Assembly (NCBI RefSeq): GCF_000283155.1
Contig: NW_004454177.1
Location: 354,716-418,715 of the forward strand
Length of the DNA: 64,000 nt
Reading direction: 5' to 3'
Source of the DNA: Ceratotherium simum simum
Lineage: Eukaryota; Chordata; Mammalia; Perissodactyla; Rhinocerotidae
The position numbers were made by a program, and so were the translations under genes. Positions 35,934 to 46,690 of the stretch are shown piece after piece. Positions within the stretch are counted from its first letter, which is position 1; each line of letters begins with the position of its first letter. A model generated the notes under the pieces. That model was not told where the DNA came from. It ran no database searches and was given only the letters and a program-made list of their open reading frames with translations.

Positions 35934-36235
35934 TTATTTTATTTATTTATTTTTTTGGAGGAAGATCAGCCCTGAGCTAACATCCATGCCAATCCTCCTC
36001 TTTTTGCTGAGGAAACTGGCTCTGAGCTAACATCTATTGCTAATCTTCCTCCTTTTTAACCCCAAAGCCCCAGTAGATAGTTGTATGTCATAGTTGCACA
36101 TCCTTCTAGTTGCTGTATGTGGGACGCGGCCTCAGCGTGGCCGGAGAAGCTCTACGTTGGTGCGTGCCCGGGATCCGAACCCGGGCCGCCAGTAGCGGAG
36201 CCTGTGCACTTAACGGCTAAGCCACAGGGCCAGCC
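35934..36235 (-). mobile_element. ERE-type SINE, antisense, long type
   Basis: Head 'cagggccagccc' at the right end (plus-strand view), (ATTT)n tail at the left, with 'agtagatagttgtatgtcat' of the longer ERE type. Duplication ctattcata(c/t)tatttat at 35917-35933 and 36236-36252. Confidence 0.94.
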
Positions 36236-36559
36236 CTATTCATATTATTTATAAATTGTTGATCTGTTACCATTTCCTTCATGAGTTCCATTTTTGCAAA
36301 GATAAAGGCTTACGCCATGGAGAAAAATCTCACTAAGTAGAGTTTATGACAAGAATGAAGAAGTGGAGGAAACAGGAGCTTTCAGACCATTCCTGAAATC
36401 AGTCTGCATAGCCAGGCCACTACGTAAAGCTTGTCCTGCTCAAATGTTTGAATAGATTGTGATCCTGACAAAAGTATAGACAGGAAGACAAAAAGACTCC
36501 TTCCCAGACCAAAACTCAATTTAAACATTGAGATTGGGCCATGGCAGTCAATTTAACCT

Positions 36560-36665
36560 CACAAACATTCATTTCCTATCTACCTGCTAGAAATATACAG
36601 ACGAATAAAACAAAGTACTATTCCTTAAAGAGTTCACTCTAGAGTTATAAAGAAAACAGTTTCTA
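36560..36665. mobile_element. Possible L2-type LINE fragment
   Basis: 'cattcatttcctatctacct' with 'agagttcactctagagttat' vaguely follows the '..tcattcattca..gagctcacagtctag' repeat. Tentative. Confidence 0.35.
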
Positions 36666-36674
36666 ACCCTGACC

Positions 36675-36870
36675 CCAGCTCTACAATTTGCACCTCTGTT
36701 GTCATACGCAACACATTTAACCACTTTGAGCCTCATCTCTCAAAGAAACAATAATGGGTAATAATATTGTCTGCCTCAAAAGGTCTTTGTGAGGGTTGAA
36801 TGAGATAATTAACATAAAATGGTTTGCTCAGTGCTTGTTGCTCAGTAGTACATGTCAATATTAGTTTAAC
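36675..36870 (+). mobile_element. MIR SINE
   Basis: 'aaccactttgagcctcatct', 'taataatattgtctgcctca', 'gtgagggttgaatgagataa', 'tcagtgcttgttgctcagta' follow the forward MIR consensus. Confidence 0.8.
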
Positions 36871-37009
36871 AACTAACAATATTTGTCTTTAGCATATAAG
36901 ACTATGACAAGGTGGGTGATAAATTTAGTAACAACAAAAGCACTGCGGTTGGCTGAAGATATAATTAGAAACGGACTTGAAAAAGAATCCGTGACATTTG
37001 AAAAAAAAG

Positions 37010-38735
37010 AACACAAATAAAATCACTGATCTTTGACAAAAGAGTAAAGGTAAGAGGACAGAGAAAAGATGGTTTTTCTAACAAATGGCTCTGGAACAAC
37101 AGGACATCCACGTGCAAACAAATGAATCTAGATACAGACCCTACACTCTTCACAAATTAACTCAAAATGGATCACAGACCTAAATGTGAAATGCAAAACT
37201 AAACAACTCCTGGAAGATAACGTAGAAAAAAACCTGGATGACCTTGGGTATGGCAATGACTTTTTAGATACAACACCAAAGGCACGATTCATGAAATAAA
37301 TAATTGTTAAGCTCAACTTCATTAAAATTAAAAAAAAAAAAAACTTCTGCTTTGTGAAAGACACTATCAAGAGAAAAAGAAGATAAGCCACAGAGTGGTA
37401 GAAAATATTTTAAAATATACAAAGGACCCGTACCCAAAATATACGAAGAACTCGTTAAAACTCAATATAAGAAAACAACTCAATTTAAAATTGGGCAAAA
37501 GATCTTCACAGACACCGCACCAGGGGCCAGCTCAGTGGCACAAGCGGTTAAGTGTGCGCGCTCCGATGCAGCGGCCCCAGGGTTTGCTGGTTCTGATCCC
37601 GGTTGCACACTGACACACCGCTTGTCAAGTCATGCTGTGGTGGCGTCCCATAAAAAGTAGAGGAAGATGGGCACGGATGTTAGCCCAGGGCCAGTCTTCC
37701 TCAGCAACAAAACAAAACAAAAAAAAGAGAGGAGGATCGGCAGATCTTCCTGAAAAAAAAAAAACAAAAACAGACACCGCACCAAAGAAGATATACAGAT
37801 GGCAAATAAGCAAATGAAAAGATGTTACACATCATATGTCATCAAGGAAACGCAAATTTAAAACAATGGGATACCACTAAAAACCTATTAGAATGGCCAA
37901 AATCCAGAACACTGACAGCACCCAATACTGGTAAGGATGTGAAACAACAGGAACTCTCAGTCTTTTCTGGTGGACATGCAAAATGGTACAGCCACTTTGC
38001 AAGACAGTTTCGCAATTTCTTACAAAACTAAATATGCACTTAGCATATGATCCAGCAGTCTTGGTCATTGATATTTAAAGAAAAGAGTTGAAAACTTATG
38101 TCCACACAAAACCCCATGCATGGATGTTTATAGAAGCTTTATTCATAATTGCCAAAATTTGGAAGCAACCAAGATGTCCTTCAGCAGGTGAATGGATAAA
38201 TAAACTACGGTAATCTACACAAAAGAATATTTTTCAGTGCTAAAAAGAAATGAACCATCAAGCCATGCAAAGACGTGGATGAATCTTAAATGCATATTAC
38301 TAAGTGAAAGAAGCCAATCTGAAAAGGGCACATACTATACGATTCCAACTATACGATATTCTGGAGACAGTGCTTGCCGGGGTTGAGGGCTGGGAAGGAT
38401 GAAAGATGAATAGGTGGAGCACTGAGACTTTTTAGGGCAGTAAAAATACTACGTATGACACTATAATGGTGGATGCATGTCATTATATATTTGCCCAAAC
38501 CCACAGAATGCACAAAACTGAGAGTGGGCCCTAATGTAAACTATGGACTTTGGGTAATTTTGATGTGCCGATGTGGATTCATTTGTAACAAATGTATCAC
38601 CCTGGTGGGGGATATTTGATAATGGGTCAGGCTGTGCATGTGTAGAGGGATGGAGTATATAGGAAATCTGTACATTCCACTCAACTTGTTGTGAACCTAA
38701 AATCCCTCTAAAAAAAAATCTCTTTTTAAAAAGGG
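37010..38735 (+). mobile_element. 5'-truncated L1, ORF2 C-terminus and 3' UTR
   Basis: 'cactgatctttgacaaaaga', 'ctggaacaacaggacatcca' and 'ttaactcaaaatggatcaca' mark the end of ORF2; the 3' UTR includes 'gtgaaagaagccaatctgaa' and ends in an A-rich tail near 38735. Frames contain stops. Split by an ERE at 37523-37769. Confidence 0.83.
37523..37769 (+). mobile_element. ERE-type SINE with perfect 15-base duplication
   Basis: Opens 'ggggccagctcagtggcaca' and ends in A-rich sequence. The duplication acagacaccgcacca is identical at 37508-37522 and 37770-37784. Confidence 0.95.
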
Positions 38736-40739
38736 CAGAGAAAGACACAGGTCAGAAATATGTTATATTCATTAGACTGACAACAGAGCATTGCAAATAT
38801 ACTGGCAGAATTAAAAGATCTCTTTATAGGCTGGAAGAGTATAAAGTCTCCCTTTTATCTGAAACTTTCTAAGTTAGTAACCAAATTGGCAAGATGTCTG
38901 GTCCAAACTTACCCTAGGCAAAAGTGTAAATTTCACAAATTACCTTAGATATAGTTTCAAAATCCTTCTCATTTCTCCTCTGCAGTCAGCACTTAATGCC
39001 TTATCTCCATCCAAACCTATTCTCGAGAAAGAATCTGACATCAGTCCAGGAAAAAAAAAAATCTAAGAACAGATATTGCATAATCATAAAATCATTTGGA
39101 AAAGGACTGAATTTCCATCACAGAAGATTTTCAAGCAGAAACTATAGGCTCATCTTTTAGGAAAGCAGAAGAAGGAATTATTCTCCTTACAAAGGAAGGT
39201 AAGCTAGATCTTCTCTTCCAACATTAAATCCTAAAATTTCATGTTATTAGCTTTTTATAGATTTTGTGAGTTTTACAATCACCACATTCACTAATATTTG
39301 CATTTATCCCTTAGTCTTTTATAACAGAATGAAAATATAGATGCCTGTTAAAGGAAGTTCCCATATCAATAAGAAGAGTAGATTGATATTGATAAGAAGA
39401 CTATTTGCTAAGAGTGGGTATAATTTTTAATTTTTATACTAACTACAAAATAGAATTCATGAACAAAGAATCTATCCCCTTCAATATTACCCACCTTCCC
39501 CTACAAATCTTTCTCCTGTCACACAAGCACACTTCACTCTAAGAATTCTCCCCTTCATTTCTTCCTCAGTGCTGACTCTCTAATGGATCTCTGAACTCAG
39601 CAACCTGTAAGAATTTTCTCAAGTTCCACGATTCTCCTTCTTCTTTGGGTTGAGTAGGGAAATGACCAGGAAAAATAGAGAAATAGGACAGAGAAAGAGA
39701 AAAAGAAAGAGAGAGTATAAACAGAACAAGCGCTAAATGGAAGCAGGTAAAGTTTTAGACACACACCAGCTAATAGAAAACACACTGAACATGCGTAGAC
39801 AGGTTTTTCTAAAGTTTCTAGGCAAGAAGAATGTGTTCCTAAAGCCAAACCTCTATTTTGGAGTAAGATGCCATGACACAGAGCCAAGACTTTGCACTTC
39901 CTCTCTTGAATCCAAGACGCAGAGATTCCACTCAGCCCTGCCATGTAGTCTGTTCCTGAAATTCTTGATTTATAATGTTTTCAAACCAGAGAATTTCTTT
40001 TGAGACAATATCCCCAGTGGCCCAGTCCCCACACTTTAGAAGCATGAATGAGCAAAGGGAGTAATTAGAGGCCTTCCTCTCTTTCCTCACACCCCTTTCC
40101 TATTACATAATCTCATTATTCCATAATATGTAATATATTCAATATAAAATAGCATTGCAATTTTATAAATTGTGTGGTAAATATTCAAAGAAGTATGAAA
40201 AAATGCTATAGTTCCTCTACCTTAACATTACCAATGTTAACATTTTAATATTTTCTTTCCAATCACCGTACCACATGGTTATGATTATATTTTTAACTAG
40301 TTACAATCATACTATATATGTAGTTTTGCATATTTTCCTTTTAATTTTAAATTTTTAATTAACAATTATATTTTCTAAAATAAACAAACACAGGTAGGTA
40401 AGTGGAAAGATATACATATAAATGCACTATGATGAACGTCTTAATTCATAGTTATTCATATTCTCTTTATTAAAGATAAGCTTACCTAAATAGACATACT
40501 ATAAGAATTACAAATATTACAATTTTTAAGATTATTGTCAAATTATTTACTCTGCTAGCAGGAGTGCTTATGAAGGCTGATTTTACCAGCATTATGTATT
40601 AAAATACTTAAAAGTTGAAAGGTTATTTCACAAGCAATTGACTACCAATTATGTTTCAATATGCATTTTTGGTTAATCCTAAGGCTAAATATATTTACAA
40701 ATGTCTATTTATTATTTTTATAGCAATTAAAACACTGTG
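38736..40739. other. Unique AT-rich stretch, no gene recognised
   Basis: About 2 kb. Open frames up to 115 codons (39597-39944 minus) have no known domain and look like chance; a GA-rich patch lies at 39665-39720. Confidence 0.45.
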
Positions 40740-41600
40740 ATGTTGATGTAGGGTTAGAGAAATAAACAAATGCAATAGAAGAGAGAGCATCAAGACACTC
40801 CCCTGAATATATGGGATAACTGATATAAATCAAAGGTGGCATGAAAATCATTTGGAAAATCCTTTCAATAAATTATGCTAGGACAACTGGATCAACAAGA
40901 AAAAATAAAATTAATATTTTACTACATATCATACACAAAGTCAATTCCAGGACTACCATAAACTCAAATCTGTAAGGCAAACAACAGGTTTTATAATTGT
41001 GGAAAGCATTTTTGACCCAGATATAGAAACTAGTAACAATAAGGGAAATATTGATAATTTTGGTTGCTATAAAATTGAGAATAACATTAAAAGAGTAAAA
41101 AAGAAAAGGAAAAAGTGAAAGTCAGAGATGTTATTTATAGTCCATATTAATAATAAGGACTCATATTCAAAATATGTAAAGGACTCCTAAAATGTGTATG
41201 AAAAAACAAGCAATCCAATATGAAAGTAGGCAAATGACTTGACCAGGCTTCACAAAAGAAGATGTACAAACGACCAATAAACAACAACAAAAAAATCTGC
41301 TCAGTCACTTTAATAATGAGGAAATCAATAAATTTTATTGCAATAAAATTTTGCCTAAAGTAAAGGTCAAAAGTCATCAATTACTAGAACTTTCACATTG
41401 CCAAAGAAGTATAAATTTATAGAACCACCTTACAAATTAGTTCATCACTTTCAAATAATTTTGGAAATACTTTCTTCATAATACAGAAATTTCTCTGTAG
41501 AAACCCCTGCACACATGTATCAAGATAATGTATGAGTATTCATGGCAGAATTTTTGTTATTGCTGAAATGGGAACACCTAAATGTCTACCAGTCAAAAGT
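40740..41600 (+). mobile_element. Old L1M fragment, ORF2 C-terminal region
   Basis: Ordered but eroded words: 'ctaggacaactggatcaaca', 'ttacatcatacac'-like sequence near 40925, 'tcaaaatatgtaaaggactc', 'gaccaggcttcacaaaagaa', 'catggcagaatttttgttat'. No usable frame. Confidence 0.65.
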
Positions 41601-42947
41601 GAAAGTCCTTGTTGAACACTAGGACATTCAATAAAGACCCCCAGAAATGTTACACCTTAGTAATATGGGTAAAGTGTCCTTTGGGTAAACGCTACTATAG
41701 TCCCACCCTAACAAAACTTAAAAACAATCCTCAAAAAGGTCAGATAGATCCACAAGGAATTTAATACCTGCCAAAATAGAGCCCAACACTCTTTAAAGAA
41801 AAAGAGCAAAACCAGATATTAACAACGTAAAATCCAGCATAAAAAAAGTACTAGAAATGCAGAGAAGCAGATAAATAAGACTTAAAACCAAAAGAAAAGA
41901 TAGCAGTAAAAGACACAGGAGTAACAGATATGATGAGATTAAGAGACAATGTATTTAAAACTGCTGTTGTATGTATGTTCAAAATACTCAATGATTTAAA
42001 GGAAAAATGAATATAATGAAGAGTTAAATGGAAGATATACAAAAGAACACTTAGAACTTCTAGATGAGAAAAATGTAATACCTGATATAAAAATTGCAGG
42101 AAGGGACTGCTAGCAAATTAGGCACTGGAGAAGAAAATATCAGTGAATCTGAAATCATAACAAGAGAAACTATCCAAAGTGAAGAACATAATAAAAAGAA
42201 AGGGAAAAAAAGAAAAAAAAAACACAGAGTCTCAATGACTTGTGCGACAATGTCGAGAAGTCTATCATAAGTTACTGGCACCTAAGAAGGAAGAGAAAAG
42301 TAGGAAAAGTGTTTAAAAAAGTAATCAATTAAAATTTTCAAATTTTGATGACAAAGATAAACCAAGAGATCCAAGGAGCTGAATACACCTCAGAAAAAAT
42401 AAACAAAGAAAATTGTCCAAGTTTCTATTATAATAAAATTAATGAAAACCGGTGACAGAGAAAACTATTTCAAAAGCAGCCAGATTAAAAAAAATACATA
42501 CTGAATACAGAACAAAGATAATAATGAAGGCATAATTATTATCAAAACTATGCAAGACAGAAAGCAAAGGAGCAACATGTTTAAAATGTTGAAATTTAAA
42601 AATGTCAACTTAGATTTCTATATCTAGCAAAAATATGCTTCCAAAATGAGGAGAAAATAAAGATCTATTTAGGAAAACAAAAGGTTTTTTACAAAAGAAA
42701 AATTTTGTAAACAGTAGACCTGGACTACAGGAAATGTTAAAGGAAGGTCCTCACGCAGAAGGAACATGAAACCAAATGGAAAATTGAATCCATAGAAATG
42801 AATAGGAGTGCCAGAAAAGGTAAATTCACTGTTTAAAGCAAAAATAATAGCAATGTATCATGGGATTTATCACATATATAAAAGTAAAGTGTATAACAAC
42901 AATAACACACAGGATGGAAACTATGCTGCTTTAAGATTCAGCCATTA

Positions 42948-44083
42948 CACCATGTCTGACCGGACAAGAGAAACAATAGAAAAAATAAACAAATGGTACT
43001 ACATCAAACTAAAAAGCTTCTGCACAGCAAAGGAAACCATCAACAAAACGAAAAGACAACCTAACAATTGGGAGAAGATATTTGCAAACCATACATCTGA
43101 TAAGGGCTTAATCTCCAAAATATATAAAGAACTCATGCATCTCAACAACAAAAAAACTAACAACCCAATTAAAAAATGGGCAAAAGACCTGAACAGACAT
43201 TTCTCCAAAGAAGATACACAGATGGCCAACAGACACATAAAAAGATGTTCAAAATCATTAACTATCAGGGAAATGCAAATCAAAACTACAATAAGATATC
43301 ACCTCACGCCCGTCAGAATGGCTGAAATTAACAAGACAGGAAACAACGTATGTTGGAGAGGATGTGGAGAGAAGGGAACTCTCATACACTGCTGGTGGGA
43401 GTGCAAACTGGTGCAACCACTATGGAAAACAGTATGGAGAATCCTCACATATTTAAGGATAGAACTACCATACGATCCAGGTATTCCACTGCTGGGTATT
43501 TATCCAAAGAACTTGAAAACACCAATGCGTAAAGATACATGCACCCCTGTCGTCATTGCAGCGTTATTCCCAATAGCCAAGACTTGGAAGCAACCTAAGT
43601 GCCCATCAAGGGAGGAATGAATAAAGAACATGTGGTATATATACACAATGGAATACTACTCAGCCATAAGAAACGATGAAATCCAGCCATTTGTGACAAA
43701 ATGGATGGACATTGAGGGTATTATGCAAAGTGAAATAAGTCAGAGGGAGAAGGTCAAATACCATATCATCTCACTCATTAAGTAGTAGATAATAACAACA
43801 ACAAACAAACACATAGAGACAGAGATTGGATTGGTGGTTACCAGAGGGGAAGGGGGGAGGGAGGAGGGCAAAAGGGATAATTAGGCACATGTGTGTGGTG
43901 ATGGATTGTAATTAGTATTTGGGTGGTGAACATGAGAACATGATGTAACCTGTGCAGAAATAGAAGTATAATGATGTACACCTGAAATTTATACAATGTT
44001 ATAAACCAATGTTACTGCAATAAACAAAAAATATTTTTAAAAAAATAAATAAATACGTAAAAATTGTTCAATAAAAAAAAAAT
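42948..44083 (+). mobile_element. Younger 5'-truncated L1
   Basis: Contains the last third of ORF2, a 3' UTR with 'ccagaggggaaggggggagg' and 'gatgtacacctgaaatttat', and an A-rich tail. Flanked by tt(c/t)agccatta at 42937-42947 and 44084-44094, a probable target-site duplication. It is clearly less mutated than the surrounding L1M. Confidence 0.88.
42952..43620 (+). pseudogene. L1 ORF2 C-terminal fragment, open for about 220 codons
   Basis: Open frame from the 5' truncation point to a TGA at 43618. It reads '[20 protein letters not shown]', '[15 protein letters not shown]', '[20 protein letters not shown]' and the cysteine/histidine segment '[20 protein letters not shown]', ending shortly after '[14 protein letters not shown]'. 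The stop appears to be a single G-to-A change at a conserved tryptophan, because the family sequence continues in frame beyond it ('NMWYIYTMEYYSAIRND'). Without endonuclease and reverse transcriptase it has no activity. Confidence 0.9.
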
Positions 44084-44394
44084 TTTAGCCATTATTGGTA
44101 AAATTTGAATGTAAAAGGTAATCATTTAAACATGGATGTTGTGAACCCTAGAGCAACAACTTAAAAAAAATAAGGTATGGGAATAAGCAAGTAATGAAAA
44201 CAAATTAAAACACCAAAACATAGATAAAGAAAGATACTTCATCAATATGAAATTAGAAAAAGACAAGGAAAAAACAAAGAAAACATTTGGAAAATAGTAG
44301 TAAACAAAATAGCCAGATAGTAAAGCTAAATCAGCTTTATTAATGATTATGTTATATGGCAATGGTTTAAATATTCCATTTAAGTGTCAGATAT

Positions 44395-44641
44395 ATTGAG
44401 GCCGGCCTGGTGGCACAGCGGTTAAGTGTGCGCGCTCCGCTTTGGCGGCCCAGGGTTCGCAGGTTCGGATCCCGGGCACGCACCGACGCACCGCTTGTCA
44501 AGCCTTGCTGTGGCGGTGTCCCATATAAAGTAGAGGAAGATGGGCATGGATGTTAGCTCAGGGCCAAACTACCTCAGCAAAAAAGAGGAGGATTGGCACC
44601 AGATGTTAGCTCAGGGCTGATCTTCCTCAAAAAAAAAAAAA
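44395..44641 (+). mobile_element. ERE-type SINE close to consensus
   Basis: 'ggccggcctggtggcacagc', 'ggttaagtgtgcgcgctccg', 'caggttcggatcccgggcac' are nearly consensus and retain tRNA-like A and B boxes. Duplication gtcagatat at 44386-44394 and 44642-44650. One of the best preserved copies here. Confidence 0.95.
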
Positions 44642-45247
44642 GTCAGATATTGTCAAACTATATTTAAAAAAAGATACTCAATGATATGTAGCCTAAACCC
44701 ACTTTACATGCTACTTTAAAATGCAGGTAGGTTTTAAGTAAAAAGGTGGTATAAGACACGCATATCCTGTGAACACAGATTATAAGAAAGTTTTAGGGAC
44801 TGTATTAATATCAGATAAAGTAGACTTCAGAACAAGGAATATTACCAGTAATAAGGAGGAAAATTTCATAATCAAATGGGGTCTATTCACGAAGAGGATG
44901 TCAAAATTCTAAATGTGCACGCACACAATAATAAAATTTCAAATATATGAAGCAAAAATTGATAGAATAGAAAGGAGAAATGGACAAATTCCCAATTGTA
45001 GTTGGAGAATTTAATACTCCTCTCTCAGTAATTGATAGAACATAGAGAAAAAACCAGTAAGGATACAGAACAATACTATGAACCGAGGTGACTAAATTGA
45101 CCTTTATAACATACTCCATGATCTTGCATGAACAGAATACACATTTTAATCAAGTGCATATGGAACATTCAGAAATATCAATCTTTTCCTGGGCCATAAA
45201 ACAAATCTCAATTAGCTTAAAGTGATGAGTATGTTTTCTGTCACAAA

Positions 45248-45330
45248 GGGGCTTTGGGGAGAAAAAAGAAAAACGAAAAAAAGAGGAAGATTGGCAACAG
45301 ATGTTAGCGCAGGACCAATCTTCCTCAAAA
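45248..45330 (+). mobile_element. 5'-truncated ERE SINE (3' tail only)
   Basis: Begins at 'ggggctttggggagaaaaaa', continues 'gaagattggcaacagatgtt' and 'gcaggaccaatcttcctcaa', then passes into the GA-rich microsatellite, which probably grew from its A-tail. Confidence 0.85.
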
Positions 45331-45506
45331 AGAAAGAGAGAGAGAGAGAGGGAGGGTGGGAGAGAGAGAGAGAGAGAGGAAGAGAGAGGGAGAGACGAAA
45401 GAAAGAAAGAAAGAGAGAAAGAGAGAGAGAGGAAGGGAGGGAGGAAGGAAGGAAGGAGGGAGGGAGGGAGGGAGGGAGAGAGAGAGAGAAAGAAAGAGAA
45501 AAGAAA
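45331..45506. repeat. Compound purine microsatellite (GA)n, (GAAA)n, (GGGA)n
   Basis: About 175 bases of pure purine on the plus strand except one T: (AG)n, (GAAA)n, (GGAA)n and (GGGA)n blocks. Likely polymorphic. It may form triplex (H-DNA) structure as a mirror-like homopurine tract. Confidence 0.93.
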
Positions 45507-46690
45507 TCAAGCCCATAGGGCTTTACAGGTGAATTCTACCACACACTTAACAAAGAAATAATGTCAGATTTATACAAACTTTTTCAGAAAATTGAATAAG
45601 TAAGAAATGTTCCTACTCATTTTATGATTCCAGCATTACCTTGATACAAAAATTATTCAAAGACATTATCAGAAAAGAACTACCAAGTAACAGCCTTTAA
45701 AACATAGACACAAAAATTCTTAACAAAATTCTACCAGATCAAGTCCAATATATATGAAAAATGATTTTACATCATAGTAAAGTGGAGTTGATTCTAGAAA
45801 TATATGTGGTTTAATATTCAAAACTCAATCAATATAATTCACCATACTAACAAACTGAAAAAAGAAAACTCCATGATCATCTCCAAGGATGCAGAAAATG
45901 CACTTGACAAATTCCAAATATCCATCCCTTGTAAAAACTCTCAGCTGACTAGGAATAGAAGGGATCATTTTCAACTTATTAAAGAGAAAAAAACAAAAAA
46001 CTATGCAAACTCATGCCTAACGTCATACCTAATGGTAAAAAACTGAATGTGCCCCCCCGCCAAAAATCATGAAAAGACAAGGATGTCTACTCTCACCACC
46101 TCTATTCAACATTATACTAGAGTTTCTAGACAGATCAATTAGGTAACAAAAAGAAATAAAAGTCAACTAGATTATAAGGGAGAAGTAAACTATTTACATT
46201 TGTAGACAACATGATCATCTATGTAGAAAATCTGATGGAATATCTAAAAAAGTTATAAGAACTAATAAGTGAGCTTAGCCAAGTTGTAGGATGTAACTGA
46301 CATAAAAAATCAATTGTGTTTCTATTTATTACCAATGGATAATTAGAAATTGAAAATTTTAAAACTACCATATAAAATTGCATTGAAATGGAAAATAATG
46401 ATAAATCTGACAAAAGATGGGCTAGACCTGAACACTGAAACTACACAACATTGTTGAGAGAAATGAAAGAGATACATGATGTTGATGGGTCAAACACAAT
46501 ATAGTTAAAATGTCAATTCTCCCAAACTGATCTGTAGATTCAATGCAATTCTAATGAAAATCCCAGCAGGTTTTTCGGTACAAAATGACAAGATGATTCT
46601 AAAATTCATACAGAAGTGCAAAAGACCTTGAATGCCAAAAACAGTTTTGAGAAAAAGATAATGTTAGAGGAATTGTTACTGGCAGAGCAG

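Larger units (their letters stand above)
41690..46690 (+). mobile_element. Old L1M/HAL1-like element, split by a younger L1, two SINE pieces and a microsatellite
   Basis: Left half 41690-42947 is a decayed ORF1 region with the post-ORF1 spacer. After the younger L1 (42948-44083) the spacer continues directly ('ggatgttgtgaaccctagag', 'gcaacaacttaaaa'), then an endonuclease-like part ('atatcagataaagtagactt' near 44805) and reverse-transcriptase-like sequence 45507-46680. Nested inserts are at 42948, 44395 and 45248. All frames are broken. Confidence 0.72.

Noticed and set aside
39597..39944. 115-codon open frame, minus strand
   Set aside because: No domain, no splice or promoter context; probably chance in a GA-rich patch.
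44395..44641. tRNA gene suggested by A-box and B-box sequence
   Set aside because: The boxes belong to the tRNA-derived head of an ERE SINE; no cloverleaf and a poly(A)-type tail with target-site duplication.
45331..45506. CRISPR-like array of short repeats
   Set aside because: Simple-sequence microsatellite without spacers in a mammalian genome.
45222..45561. Arg/Glu-rich open frames of 86-98 codons
   Set aside because: Translation of a purine microsatellite, so low-complexity artefact.
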